From the IMG/VR virus record IMGVR_UViG_3300046736_000221, positions 1 through 42,358 of that record: a stretch of 42,358 nucleotides of DNA; one strand, given 5' to 3'. This DNA is from a virus. Of this stretch, positions 21,870-28,533 are shown in pieces (position 1 is the first letter of the stretch; each line of letters starts with the position of its first letter). The position numbers and the translations under genes are program-made. The notes below the pieces were generated by a model. It had not been told where the DNA came from. It worked only from the letters and a program-made list of their open reading frames with translations, and did not search any database.

Positions 21870-22123
21870 GCGACTTCAAACTCTGGATCTTTTGGGATCT
21901 CCCCGTCCGCGCCAACCGCGGGGAGATGAAAGGCCCCCGCGGATGCCTCCGGGTTTCTTCCTGGTCGAACCATTCCACCATGGAAGAGTGCCGCGCCGAA
22001 CTGGCCGCGTATGTCGCGGCTCGCGAGGGGTATGGTTCGTTCGTGAAGGCCGAGGTTTACGACCTGACCGAATGGAGCGCCGACTGTCTGACCGCGCGGC
22101 CGGTTGCCTCTCTTACCGTTTAA
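21866..22123 (+). CDS. Small unknown protein (85 aa)
   Basis: 85 aa, soluble, no family recognised (DFKLWIFWDLPVRANRGEMKGPRGCLRVSSWSNHSTMEECRAELAAYVAAREG). A central Cys (C42) and the W-rich start are visible. Start overlaps the upstream stop (ATGA) and the gene is followed directly by a strong terminator, so the two genes form one transcription unit. Confidence 0.65.
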   Translation: MSDFKLWIFWDLPVRANRGEMKGPRGCLRVSSWSNHSTMEECRAELAAYVAAREGYGSFVKAEVYDLTEWSADCLTARPVASLTV

Positions 22124-22143
22124 CCGGTCGAACGGAACAAACG

Positions 22144-22168
22144 AAAAGGCGCCTTCGGGCGCCTTTTT
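22144..22168. terminator. Bidirectional intrinsic terminator
   Basis: AAAAGGCGCC, TTCG loop, GGCGCCTTTTT: a perfect hairpin with a UUCG tetraloop and A/T runs on both sides. It ends the plus-strand unit (21051-22123) and, read from the other strand, the minus-strand ruvC-like gene that stops at 22168-22170. Confidence 0.9.
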
Positions 22169-22611
22169 CATTTGTCCAGGATATTCCGCCACCCCCACCA
22201 CGCCAACAGCACCGCGTCCGCCTCGTCATGGGTCAACGCCCGCTCCGGGTCATGGAGCAGCTCCCGCGCCAGGGCGATCCCGGCCGCCTTGCCCGCCGCG
22301 CCTCCCCCGAGCCCGTAGGAGCCCCTCCAGACCGAAGGCTGGACATATTCCACCCTCGGATGGGCGAGGACCGCCAACGCGCCTCGGACGCCGCCGTAGG
22401 CCATCCCAAGGTTGAAAGCGGACCGTACGCCCATCTGGGGAGAGGCGTGTTGCGCCTCCACCACCACGAGCGCCGCCGCCGCCGCTGTTCGCGCCAGCCC
22501 CTGGCCTTGATCGATCGCGCCCACACGGCATTGGGTGATGACGCCCGCCCCTACTCGTATCAACGCCGCCGCCCCATTCATGCCGGGATCGATCCCAAAA
22601 ATGAGGGTCAT
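22168..22611 (-). CDS. RuvC-like Holliday junction resolvase
   Basis: 147 aa. The RNase H-fold motifs are D8 in FGIDPGMNGA, E52 in LVVVEAQHA, and D129/D132 in THDEADAVLLAWW. The QPSVWRGSYGLGGGAAGKA loop with K108 is typical. The length is near the usual 160. Resolves recombination or replication junctions so that packaging is not blocked. It is preceded by the candidate origin and follows the primase-helicase in the same direction. Confidence 0.85.
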   Translation of the reverse strand: MTLIFGIDPGMNGAAALIRVGAGVITQCRVGAIDQGQGLARTAAAAALVVVEAQHASPQMGVRSAFNLGMAYGGVRGALAVLAHPRVEYVQPSVWRGSYGLGGGAAGKAAGIALARELLHDPERALTHDEADAVLLAWWGWRNILDK

Positions 22612-22626
22612 AATTTATCTTTTAAC

Positions 22627-22736
22627 AATTCCTGCCACTTCCTGCCATGGTCACCGCAATAGTGTTCACACGTGCGCGCGCGCACATACATGTAAGACGC
22701 CTTTCGTTTATAGGGTGGCAGGAGTTGGCAGGAATT
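22627..22736. repeat. Candidate replication origin: inverted paired iterons around an alternating Pu/Py tract
   Basis: Two copies of TTCCTGCCA (22629-22637 and 22639-22647) are mirrored by two copies of TGGCAGG with AA(T) ends (22716-22722, 22727-22736). The arms are 21 bp with 2 mismatches. Between them 22667-22694 is a strict 28-base alternating pyrimidine-purine run with the palindrome GTGCGCGCGCGCAC at 22672-22685. It lies in a 133-bp gap between the primase-helicase and the resolvase, which is a natural place for an origin. Confidence 0.5.
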
Positions 22737-22744
22737 GCGTAATG

Positions 22745-25168
22745 TCAAAAGTCTCCAGGGGCTTTATTCGTCGTGGCGTCACCGCCCACGACCGTCGCCC
22801 CTTTCACTTCAACCCCACAAACAACGCGGACGTTATCGATTCTCGCGTAGTAAATTCCTTTGATTTTCTCCAACATCCCCCGCAGGCGGCGACTATCGGT
22901 CACCTCTTCCCCATTTTCCCTGCACCAGTCCTGAAAACTCCGCAGAAGTGCCGCCGGCGTGGATTTCAACCCCCAACCGAGGTTGCACCGGTCCTCCACC
23001 CAACGCCCGAAGAAATCCTGCGACTCGAAATAATCATCCGTCGCCGCCGAAACCGAGGCGGGCGCGCCAAGGCCCACCCGTTGCCATTCCAGGCACCCAT
23101 TGATCATCCACCGGAGGATAGCCCCCCATTCCGCTTTCAACTTCTCGGACAGTTCCACATCCGGCACGGCGGGCCGGCGCGTGAATGGCACGATATTGAA
23201 CCGGCGGCGGGTGGAGTTATCCACCCCCCGCAGCGCGGGCTTGTGATTGCCGCTGATGGTCAGCTTGAACCGTGGGACGAACGTGAAGTTATCCTGGCGC
23301 ATGAAACGGGCCGTTATCGGATCTCCGCCGGTCACCGCCTTGATGCGCGCCTCCGCCCATGTTTGTCCTTCCTCCACCTCCGACGCCATGACCATCCGCG
23401 CGCCATCCAGCATGGCCAGGTCCGTTGAATGCTTATCACCGCGTGTCACGGTGAACGTTTCCATGGCGGCGTTCACCGCGTGGTCTCCCAGGATTCCGAA
23501 AATGGTGTTCATGACGACACCTTTTCCGTTCCCGCCGTCACCGTGGATGAATACCAGCGCGTGCTCGCGGGTTATTCCGGTCAGGCAATAGCCAAACCAC
23601 CGTTGGAGAAATCCGATCATCCCGGCATCGCCACCGGTCGCTTCCTCCAGGAACGTCAGCCAAAGGGGGCAATCCTCCCCCATGGCGGGCGCGACGGCCG
23701 TCAGGCGGGTGATGTAATCCTCTGGGCGCGCCTCTCTCGTCTTCCCCGTCCGCAGGTCGATGACGCCCTCCGGCGTGCCAAGCAGCCACGCATCGCTGTC
23801 CCACACCTCATGCGTGACCGCGAACGCTTCTCCCGCCTGGGCCAGCCGCTCCACCCCGGCGGCGAAGGCGGCCTTACCGGCCCGCACCGCGATGTTGGCC
23901 CCTTTCCCCCGCGCCAGCCGCCGCGCTTCCGCGTGCGCCCAGCGGTAGGCCAGCTTCGTCTCTTCCCGCTTCCACCGTGTACCGTCCCACAACGACCATT
24001 TGCCGCGTGTGTGATCGAACCGCAGCCGCTCCGCGTGCGCCGCCGTGAACGCATCCGCCGTGTTCCCCTCGGTGACGACCGACCCTTTTCCGTCACCACC
24101 AGCCGGGGTCCCGCCGGCTACCGACTCCCCCCGCCCTCTCCGTGATGGCCTCACCCATCCAGGCTGGGCCTTCTCGGCCTCGATCATCAGTTTTCCGATT
24201 CCGATATGATCACCGGGATGGCGCTTCCAGTATTCCCAGTGGTCACGGCAGTCGTCGGCGCCTTTCTGGTTATGCCTGCCGCTTTTCGCGGACCACTTCT
24301 CAAAAGCCGCGTATGCCTCCTCGCTTCCACGGCTGGCGTTCACCGTCGCCAACCCCATGGCCATCCAGTCATTCCAGTGCAGATCATCGTTCGGGATGAT
24401 CTCCAGGGCCGCGATCGCGTCCTCGAGGTGCCCCCGCAAGGAGAGCCCATCGTCATCGGCCCGCGTCACCGTCCCCTCGATCGTTTTCCGCTCGTCCGCC
24501 CGCTCCATCAGCCACCCGACGATCTCGTCAATTCCAACCGTGCAATCCCCCTCTCCGTCCCACCCGGTCACCGTGATGAACCGGGCACAGGCGTGGAATA
24601 TCTCCACCGCCGCGTCCGCCCGTACCCTCCCGTCACCCCACCACGCCCGCTCCTCGGCGTTCTCCGGCCCCTCCAGCCCTTTGACCCACTCTCCCACCCG
24701 CAGCACGCCCTGAAACGCCTCCAGGCCCCCTCCAGGGGCCGCCAGGCGCCCGATGATCCGTATCCCCGTCCCCGAGGGCGTCACCTCCCAATAAGCCCCT
24801 GGCGCCGCCGCCAGGATCGCCAGTGCCCAGCCGTCCACCTTCCCCGTCCGGGGGTCCCGACAATGATCGATATCGATGGCCGCGCGCCCGAAATCGTCTT
24901 TCATGCGCCAGCCGACACCAGCGGCGCCTTCGGCCTCCACCGCCGCCACCGCCACGTCGTGGCCGACCACCCCTTCCAGATCGTTGACCCTGACATTTCT
25001 CCCCGTTCCGGGGATGACCGGAACCTTGGTCTTACCCTTCGTCCCGTCCTTCCGCTCGATGACGCGCCAGTACCAGAGGCACCACCGCTCTTCCCTCAGC
25101 ATCGCGGCCAACCCCGGTATGTCCCGCAGGTTCATTCCGCGTGTTCTGTCTTCGTTCTTTGGCATCAT
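22745..25168 (-). CDS. Primase-helicase: AEP-type primase, PriCT-2-like segment and D5-type SF3 helicase
   Basis: 807 aa. The N-terminal primase-like domain has DID at 99-101 (AAIDIDHC) and VTPSGTGIRII (129-138). A PriCT-2-like segment is at about 245-335 (LEDAIAALEIIPNDDLHWNDWMAMGL). The D5-N region starts near 380. The helicase has Walker A GDGGNGKG (543-550), Walker B with MVMASEVEE (592-600), LTISGNHKP (637-644) and arginine-rich NSTRRRF (651-657). It likely primes and unwinds at the adjacent origin candidate. The start is ATG at 25168 with GAGAGG just upstream. Confidence 0.9.
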   Translation of the reverse strand: MMPKNEDRTRGMNLRDIPGLAAMLREERWCLWYWRVIERKDGTKGKTKVPVIPGTGRNVRVNDLEGVVGHDVAVAAVEAEGAAGVGWRMKDDFGRAAIDIDHCRDPRTGKVDGWALAILAAAPGAYWEVTPSGTGIRIIGRLAAPGGGLEAFQGVLRVGEWVKGLEGPENAEERAWWGDGRVRADAAVEIFHACARFITVTGWDGEGDCTVGIDEIVGWLMERADERKTIEGTVTRADDDGLSLRGHLEDAIAALEIIPNDDLHWNDWMAMGLATVNASRGSEEAYAAFEKWSAKSGRHNQKGADDCRDHWEYWKRHPGDHIGIGKLMIEAEKAQPGWVRPSRRGRGESVAGGTPAGGDGKGSVVTEGNTADAFTAAHAERLRFDHTRGKWSLWDGTRWKREETKLAYRWAHAEARRLARGKGANIAVRAGKAAFAAGVERLAQAGEAFAVTHEVWDSDAWLLGTPEGVIDLRTGKTREARPEDYITRLTAVAPAMGEDCPLWLTFLEEATGGDAGMIGFLQRWFGYCLTGITREHALVFIHGDGGNGKGVVMNTIFGILGDHAVNAAMETFTVTRGDKHSTDLAMLDGARMVMASEVEEGQTWAEARIKAVTGGDPITARFMRQDNFTFVPRFKLTISGNHKPALRGVDNSTRRRFNIVPFTRRPAVPDVELSEKLKAEWGAILRWMINGCLEWQRVGLGAPASVSAATDDYFESQDFFGRWVEDRCNLGWGLKSTPAALLRSFQDWCRENGEEVTDSRRLRGMLEKIKGIYYARIDNVRVVCGVEVKGATVVGGDATTNKAPGDF

Positions 25169-25200
25169 TCACCCCTCTCCGCGTGCCACTCTGGACGCGA

Positions 25201-25228
25201 AAAGGGCGACGGTCTCCCGTCGCCCTTT
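25201..25228 (-). terminator. Perfect 12-bp hairpin between HTH gene and primase gene
   Basis: AAAGGGCGACGG / CCGTCGCCCTTT with a 4-base loop. On the minus strand it is followed by TTTTCGCG, so it may act as a partial terminator (attenuator) limiting primase expression from upstream; on the plus strand only a short T run follows. Confidence 0.55.
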
Positions 25229-25264
25229 CTCCCGTTCTTCTCCATCATTTCACCCGCTTTTCTC

Positions 25265-25594
25265 TCAACCCCAATCGGCCCATTCGTCCACCTCCCCCGA
25301 GGGCCGATGCCCCACTTTCACCCGCCGCGGCGGCGGCCCCACCGTCGCGACCGCCCGCGCCATGCCCTCGACCCAGTCCATGATCGCCCCAGGCACGGGA
25401 TAGAGGCCCTCGCGCCACCTGCGGGCGGTGCTGACGCCGACGCCCAACACGTCGGCCAGATCCGCCGACGTCCACCGCAGCGCCGTCAGCGCCGCGTCCA
25501 GGCGCCGGGAACGGTCCGCTTCGACGATCCCCACCACCCGCTCCACCCGCTCCACCCGCTCCACCCGCTCCACCCGCTCCAACTCCTCGCTCAT
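25265..25594 (-). CDS. HTH DNA-binding protein with N-terminal (ERV)5 repeat
   Basis: 109 aa from the ATG at 25594, chosen for its GGAGG site and the 4-base overlap with the gene before. The N-terminus reads MSEEL then five ERV triplets. A helix-turn-helix follows in LDAALTALRWTSADLADVLGVGVSTARRWREG, resembling small Cro-type or YdaS-like regulators. Its C-terminus is unstructured and ends in EVDEWADWG. It lies directly upstream of the primase, separated by a hairpin. May regulate replication or act as a repressor. Confidence 0.7.
   Translation of the reverse strand: MSEELERVERVERVERVERVVGIVEADRSRRLDAALTALRWTSADLADVLGVGVSTARRWREGLYPVPGAIMDWVEGMARAVATVGPPPRRVKVGHRPSGEVDEWADWG
25534..25578. 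repeat. Five perfect 9-bp tandem repeats inside the HTH gene
   Basis: Unit CCACCCGCT (plus strand), encoding ERV on the minus strand. The unit is a multiple of three, so copy-number change would lengthen or shorten the N-terminal helix without a frameshift. Confidence 0.9.
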
Positions 25595-25758
25595 TTCCCA
25601 TCCTCCACCACCACGTCCGAGAGCGCCGCGCGCAGCAGCGCGTCGCGGATCACGCGGACGCTCTCGCGGCGGATGGCGGGGTGATCCCCGTGCCGCTCGA
25701 TCGCCTCCAGCTCCGCCAGCAGCGCGCGAATGTCGCGCGCCGTGAGGCGGCCGCTCAT
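25591..25758 (-). CDS. Small helical protein, unknown (55 aa)
   Basis: 55 aa, helical with Arg/Glu pattern (LTARDIRALLAELEAIERHG, then ESVRVIRDALLRAALS). It overlaps both neighbours by ATGA, which supports it as a gene, and uses the start at 25758 rather than the longer frame to 26172, which overlaps the upstream gene entirely. No function. Confidence 0.6.
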   Translation of the reverse strand: MSGRLTARDIRALLAELEAIERHGDHPAIRRESVRVIRDALLRAALSDVVVEDGK

Positions 25759-26144
25759 GACGCCTCCCCCACGCGGGCGAGGGCATCGGTCAGGACGCGC
25801 TCCGACCCTTCCAGGGCGTCGGCGACACCGGACGCCACGCGGACCTGTCCGATTTCGGCGATACGGACATGAAGCAGCGCGTCTCGGGCGTTCAGCCGTT
25901 CCGCCATCTCTTCCGCCTCGCGGAGCGCCACGCGATACGCGCACCGTTCGGTCTTCCCCATTGAACGCGCGCCCGAATGCCACACGATCCGGACCAGTCC
26001 GCGCGCGTGTTCCGAGATCATCTTCGGCGGCGTGGTCTGGTCCGTCTCCACCACCGCCACGTTCCGGTAGCGCCCGAATTTCGCGGAGGTCTTCGCGCTG
26101 CTGGTCATGACCAAAAAGCGCGGTGTTGTGCTGTTCGTTGTCAT
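25755..26144 (-). CDS. Unknown early protein (129 aa)
   Basis: 129 aa from the ATG at 26144, which has AAGGGA about 9 bases upstream (the frame could also start at 26168). A beta-rich front (TPRFLVMTSSAKTSAKFGRYRNVAVVETD) is followed by helices (CAYRVALREAEEMAERLNARDALLHVRIAEIGQ). Soluble, no family recognised. First of the translationally coupled set with the 55-aa and HTH genes. Confidence 0.6.
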   Translation of the reverse strand: MTTNSTTPRFLVMTSSAKTSAKFGRYRNVAVVETDQTTPPKMISEHARGLVRIVWHSGARSMGKTERCAYRVALREAEEMAERLNARDALLHVRIAEIGQVRVASGVADALEGSERVLTDALARVGEAS

Positions 26145-26190
26145 CTGCTGATATCCCTTGGCTTGCATTCATTCACCGACCCAACTCCGG

Positions 26191-26222
26191 CCGGCGGCGC
26201 GTCTCCCGCGCCGCCGGTTTTT
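26191..26222 (+). terminator. Strong plus-strand-oriented hairpin in a minus-strand operon
   Basis: CCGGCGGCGCG / CGCGCCGCCGG, 11-bp perfect stem with a 5-base loop and TTTTT next. It reads as an intrinsic terminator only on the plus strand, where there is no gene upstream. On the minus strand the T run is absent, so early transcripts may pass, with the hairpin exposed in the 26232-to-26144 gap. Confidence 0.65.
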
Positions 26223-26231
26223 CTTCGTCCT

Positions 26232-26432
26232 TCAGGTGGCGGCTTTCGCCAGGCGCACCGCTTTCTTCCAGTTGGCCGAATGCGGCTTCAGTGTCCGCGT
26301 GAACTCCAGGCCCGTGTCACGTCGTACACAAATCGTAACGGCTATCGGCTCCTCGAACTCATGCGGGTTGACCTCCCACCGGGTCCATTCGGCATCGGGG
26401 GAGACGGCGATCCAGTTATTCACGCTGGTCAT
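26232..26432 (-). CDS. Small early protein, unknown (66 aa)
   Basis: 66 aa, soluble, mixed beta/alpha (NNWIAVSPDAEWTRWEVNPHEFEEPIAVTICVRRDTG). No family recognised. An AAGGG site lies 9 bases before the ATG and a strong promoter is found just upstream, so it may be the first gene of its own transcript. Confidence 0.6.
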   Translation of the reverse strand: MTSVNNWIAVSPDAEWTRWEVNPHEFEEPIAVTICVRRDTGLEFTRTLKPHSANWKKAVRLAKAAT

Positions 26433-26449
26433 CTGTTTAACCCTTCATC

Positions 26450-26496
26450 GTGTTGACCCCCCTTTATATGAACCATCCTCCTCCATGTGTCAACAC
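26450..26496. promoter_or_regulatory. Operator pair flanking the early promoter
   Basis: GTGTTGAC (26450-26457) and GTCAACAC (26489-26496) form an exact 8-bp inverted repeat. One arm overlaps the -35 box and the other lies near the expected start site. A repressor bound at both would close the promoter. The candidate binders are the two phage HTH proteins. Confidence 0.5.
26463..26493 (-). promoter_or_regulatory. Strong minus-strand early promoter
   Basis: TTGACA (26493-26488 on the minus strand) and CATATA (26470-26465), 17 bp apart; a shifted TATAAA at 26468-26463 also fits with 19 bp. This is the best sigma-70 match seen in the genome. It would read the 66-aa gene and downstream replication genes. 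Confidence 0.65.
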
Positions 26497-26718
26497 CTAT
26501 TTGCCATCTTCGCCATCTTTTCTTTTATACGCCTCGAACGCCTCCGCCATCCGCTTCTGGATCATCACCTCTTCTCTGATCACTTCCGCCAGATTATCGA
26601 GGAAATACGGTTCGATCCCGCGCGGTCCCACGGTACTGACCACCGCGTCATAGCGGTTCTCCATCTCCGCCAGATCCTCGTCGTCCGCCCCTGGTGTGTT
26701 CTCCCGCGTGAACCTCAT
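26497..26718 (-). CDS. Small acidic early protein, unknown (73 aa)
   Basis: 73 aa, acidic and helical (GADDEDLAEMENRYDAVVSTVGPRGIEPYFLDNLAEVIREEVMIQKRMAEAFEAYK). The start at 26718 is chosen because it follows GGAG and overlaps the upstream stop (ATGA). No family recognised; possibly a host-takeover or inhibitor protein, as small acidic early proteins often are. Confidence 0.6.
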   Translation of the reverse strand: MRFTRENTPGADDEDLAEMENRYDAVVSTVGPRGIEPYFLDNLAEVIREEVMIQKRMAEAFEAYKRKDGEDGK

Positions 26719-26930
26719 TTTATCTCCTTCATCCATTCATCCCCTCGCCTGTCCATTGATGCCGCCGCCTCGGCGCGGCTGACACTCCTCCCATCCCACA
26801 GAACCACGGGAGGCCAGCCAAGAGCCGCTTCACGCCGCATGTCGGAAGCCAGTTTCCGGCATGCCCGAACCATCGCCTCCGGCGTGAACGGACGGAACTG
26901 GGCCTCCGTCTTACCCCGCTTGCGCGGCAT
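26715..26930 (-). CDS. Small basic early protein, unknown (71 aa)
   Basis: 71 aa from the ATG at 26930, with AAGGAG 7 bases upstream (better than in-frame starts at 26951/26960). Basic start (MPRKRGKTEAQFRPFTPEAMVRACRKLASDMRREAALG), then WDGRSVSRAEAAASMDRR. It is the first gene of the minus early operon, beside the divergent promoter. No function. Confidence 0.6.
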   Translation of the reverse strand: MPRKRGKTEAQFRPFTPEAMVRACRKLASDMRREAALGWPPVVLWDGRSVSRAEAAASMDRRGDEWMKEIK

Positions 26931-26941
26931 CACTTTTCTCC

Positions 26942-26990
26942 TTGTTGCCATGTTCGCCACCTGTTATACCCCCGCTCATGGCTAAAACAA
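26942..26990. promoter_or_regulatory. Facing divergent promoters sharing a palindromic -10 box
   Basis: On the plus strand TTGTTG (26942-26947), 16 bp, TTATAC (26964-26969). On the minus strand TTGTTT (26990-26985), 16 bp, TATAAC (26968-26963). The -10 boxes are the two strands of GTTATAC/GTATAAC (26963-26969). Only one polymerase could occupy the site at a time. The plus transcript would start within about 2 bases of the HTH gene's ATG (leaderless); the minus -35 lies inside that gene. Confidence 0.5.
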
Positions 26991-27193
26991 CAGCGACACA
27001 GACCTATTCCATCGCGGAAGCCGCCAAGGTTTTGGGCGTCCCGCCGAGGACGATCTATGGCCAGGTCGCCAGGGGTGAGCTGCCGGCCATTCGTTTGAGC
27101 GGGCGCCTCCTCATCCTGCGCGCGGTGATCGACGGGATTCTGCTGTCGGGACTGCCCAGGGAGCCGGCCGTCGCGGATGACGAACAATGGTGA
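26978..27193 (+). CDS. Excisionase-type helix-turn-helix protein
   Basis: 71 aa from the ATG at 26978. TYSIAEAAKVLGVPPRTIYGQVARGELPAIRLSGRLLILRAVIDGIL matches the small winged-helix excisionase (MerR-like, HTH_17) type. First gene of the plus-strand replication operon and overlaps the helicase gene. Without an integrase in the genome it is probably a transcription or replication regulator, not an excisionase. The start has no ribosome site, consistent with a leaderless transcript. Confidence 0.75.
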   Translation: MAKTTATQTYSIAEAAKVLGVPPRTIYGQVARGELPAIRLSGRLLILRAVIDGILLSGLPREPAVADDEQW

Positions 27194-28533
27194 GTTCGCT
27201 CGCCCTCTGGGCGCATCAACGCGCGGTCATCCCGGCCCTGGTCAAAGGCCATTACTTGCTGCTCTGGGATATGGGGACCGGCAAGACGGCCGCGCTGATC
27301 CGCGCCGGGGCCGTCGTGGGCGGGCGTCAGCTGTGGGTTACCCACGCCGTGCTGATCCCCCAGACGCTCGCCGACATCGCAGTCTGGCGCCGGGCCGCGC
27401 GTGTTCAGCGGATCGCCTCGGGCAAATCCATTGTCGATCCGAACGCCGATATCGTCATCGTCTCCTATGACCTCATGCGGCGGGTCGAGGTCTGGAAGCA
27501 GCTCTACCGTCTCCAATGGGAATCGATCGTGTGCGATGAGGGCCACGCCCTTGGTCATGGGAGCACGGCGCGGACCCGCGCGTTCTACGGCGCGACGATC
27601 TACTCCAAGGGCGCCCTGTTCACCCGCTCCAGCAGGTGTTGGATCGCCACCGGCACGCCGGTGCTCAATTCACCCGACGAATTGCATCCACATCTGAGCC
27701 GCCTTTTCCCCAACCTTATCCCGGATTTCGTTCATAAACAGAGATTCCTGGAGCGTTTCTGCGTCACCATCCAGAAAACATTTGGCCCGGTGATCGTCGG
27801 CGCGCGAAATGTCGATGAATTACGAGCGGTTTTGAGCAAATGCGCGTCGCGGATCAAACTCTCCGACGTGACCGATCTGCCGCCGCTGACCGTCGATACG
27901 CTGCCCGTCGAGATCTCCGCCTCCGACCGCCGCGCGATAGAACAAACCATGACCGACGAACAGCGCGCCGAGCTGAATGTCGTCCTCACGCAGCTCGAGG
28001 GCGGCGACGAGGCGGCGTGGCAGCGCCTCCAGGCGATGCTGCTCCCGCTCGCCTCCACGCGCCGCGTGCTCGCCCTCATCAAGTCCCGCGCCGCCGTGGA
28101 CCTCATCAAGAGCGAGATCGACGGCGGGGCGGACAGGATCGTCTTGTTTGGCGTCCATGTGACCGCTCTCGCCTCGATCGCCGACGCCTGTAGGGGCATG
28201 GGCGCGCGTCTTCTGATGGGCGAAACTCCGCCCTGGATGCGTACCGGAGCGCTCGCCGCGTTCGAGGCCGGCAACGCCCGCGTCCTCGTCGCTTCCGTTC
28301 GAGTCGCCGGGTTCGGGTTGAATCTGCAAAGCGCCCGCCGCGCCATCTTCCTGGAGACCGACTGGACCGCCGCCTCGATCGACCAGGCGATCGCGCGCCT
28401 GTATCGCGCCGGCCAGACCCGCCCGGTGCGGGTCTCCATCCTGACGGTCGCGGACAGCATCGACGCCAGGGTCGCGGACATCGTCAGGCGCAAGCGGCGC
28501 ATCGTCACACAACTTTTGGAAGAGACAGCATGA
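27187..28533 (+). CDS. SNF2-type DEAD/DEAH-box helicase
   Basis: 448 aa. Motif I DMGTGKT (28-34), motif II CDEGH (116-120, DEGH form), motif III with ATGTPVLNSPDELH (154-167), motif V GFGLNLQSARRAIFLETDW and motif VI QAIARLYRAGQTRPVRV near the C-terminus. Shorter than host SNF2 proteins, and typical of phage replication clusters beside a Cas4-like nuclease. Likely remodels DNA or aids recombination/replication. Confidence 0.9.
   Translation: MVSSLALWAHQRAVIPALVKGHYLLLWDMGTGKTAALIRAGAVVGGRQLWVTHAVLIPQTLADIAVWRRAARVQRIASGKSIVDPNADIVIVSYDLMRRVEVWKQLYRLQWESIVCDEGHALGHGSTARTRAFYGATIYSKGALFTRSSRCWIATGTPVLNSPDELHPHLSRLFPNLIPDFVHKQRFLERFCVTIQKTFGPVIVGARNVDELRAVLSKCASRIKLSDVTDLPPLTVDTLPVEISASDRRAIEQTMTDEQRAELNVVLTQLEGGDEAAWQRLQAMLLPLASTRRVLALIKSRAAVDLIKSEIDGGADRIVLFGVHVTALASIADACRGMGARLLMGETPPWMRTGALAAFEAGNARVLVASVRVAGFGLNLQSARRAIFLETDWTAASIDQAIARLYRAGQTRPVRVSILTVADSIDARVADIVRRKRRIVTQLLEETA

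Noticed and set aside
22667-22694. Intrinsic terminator at the alternating GC tract
   Set aside because: No loop or T run on either side; better explained as unusual-structure DNA in an origin candidate.
24206-25684. 492-codon plus-strand frame with HPLHPLHPL repeats
   Set aside because: The repeat is the antisense of the 9-bp ERV-encoding repeat; the rest is opposite the primase.
25591-26172. 193-aa protein in the longer minus-strand frame
   Set aside because: It would overlap the whole 129-aa gene; only the last 55 residues, with an ATGA-coupled start, are supported.
26978-27193. Excisionase of an integrated phage
   Set aside because: No integrase or attachment site was seen, so the HTH is more likely a general regulator.
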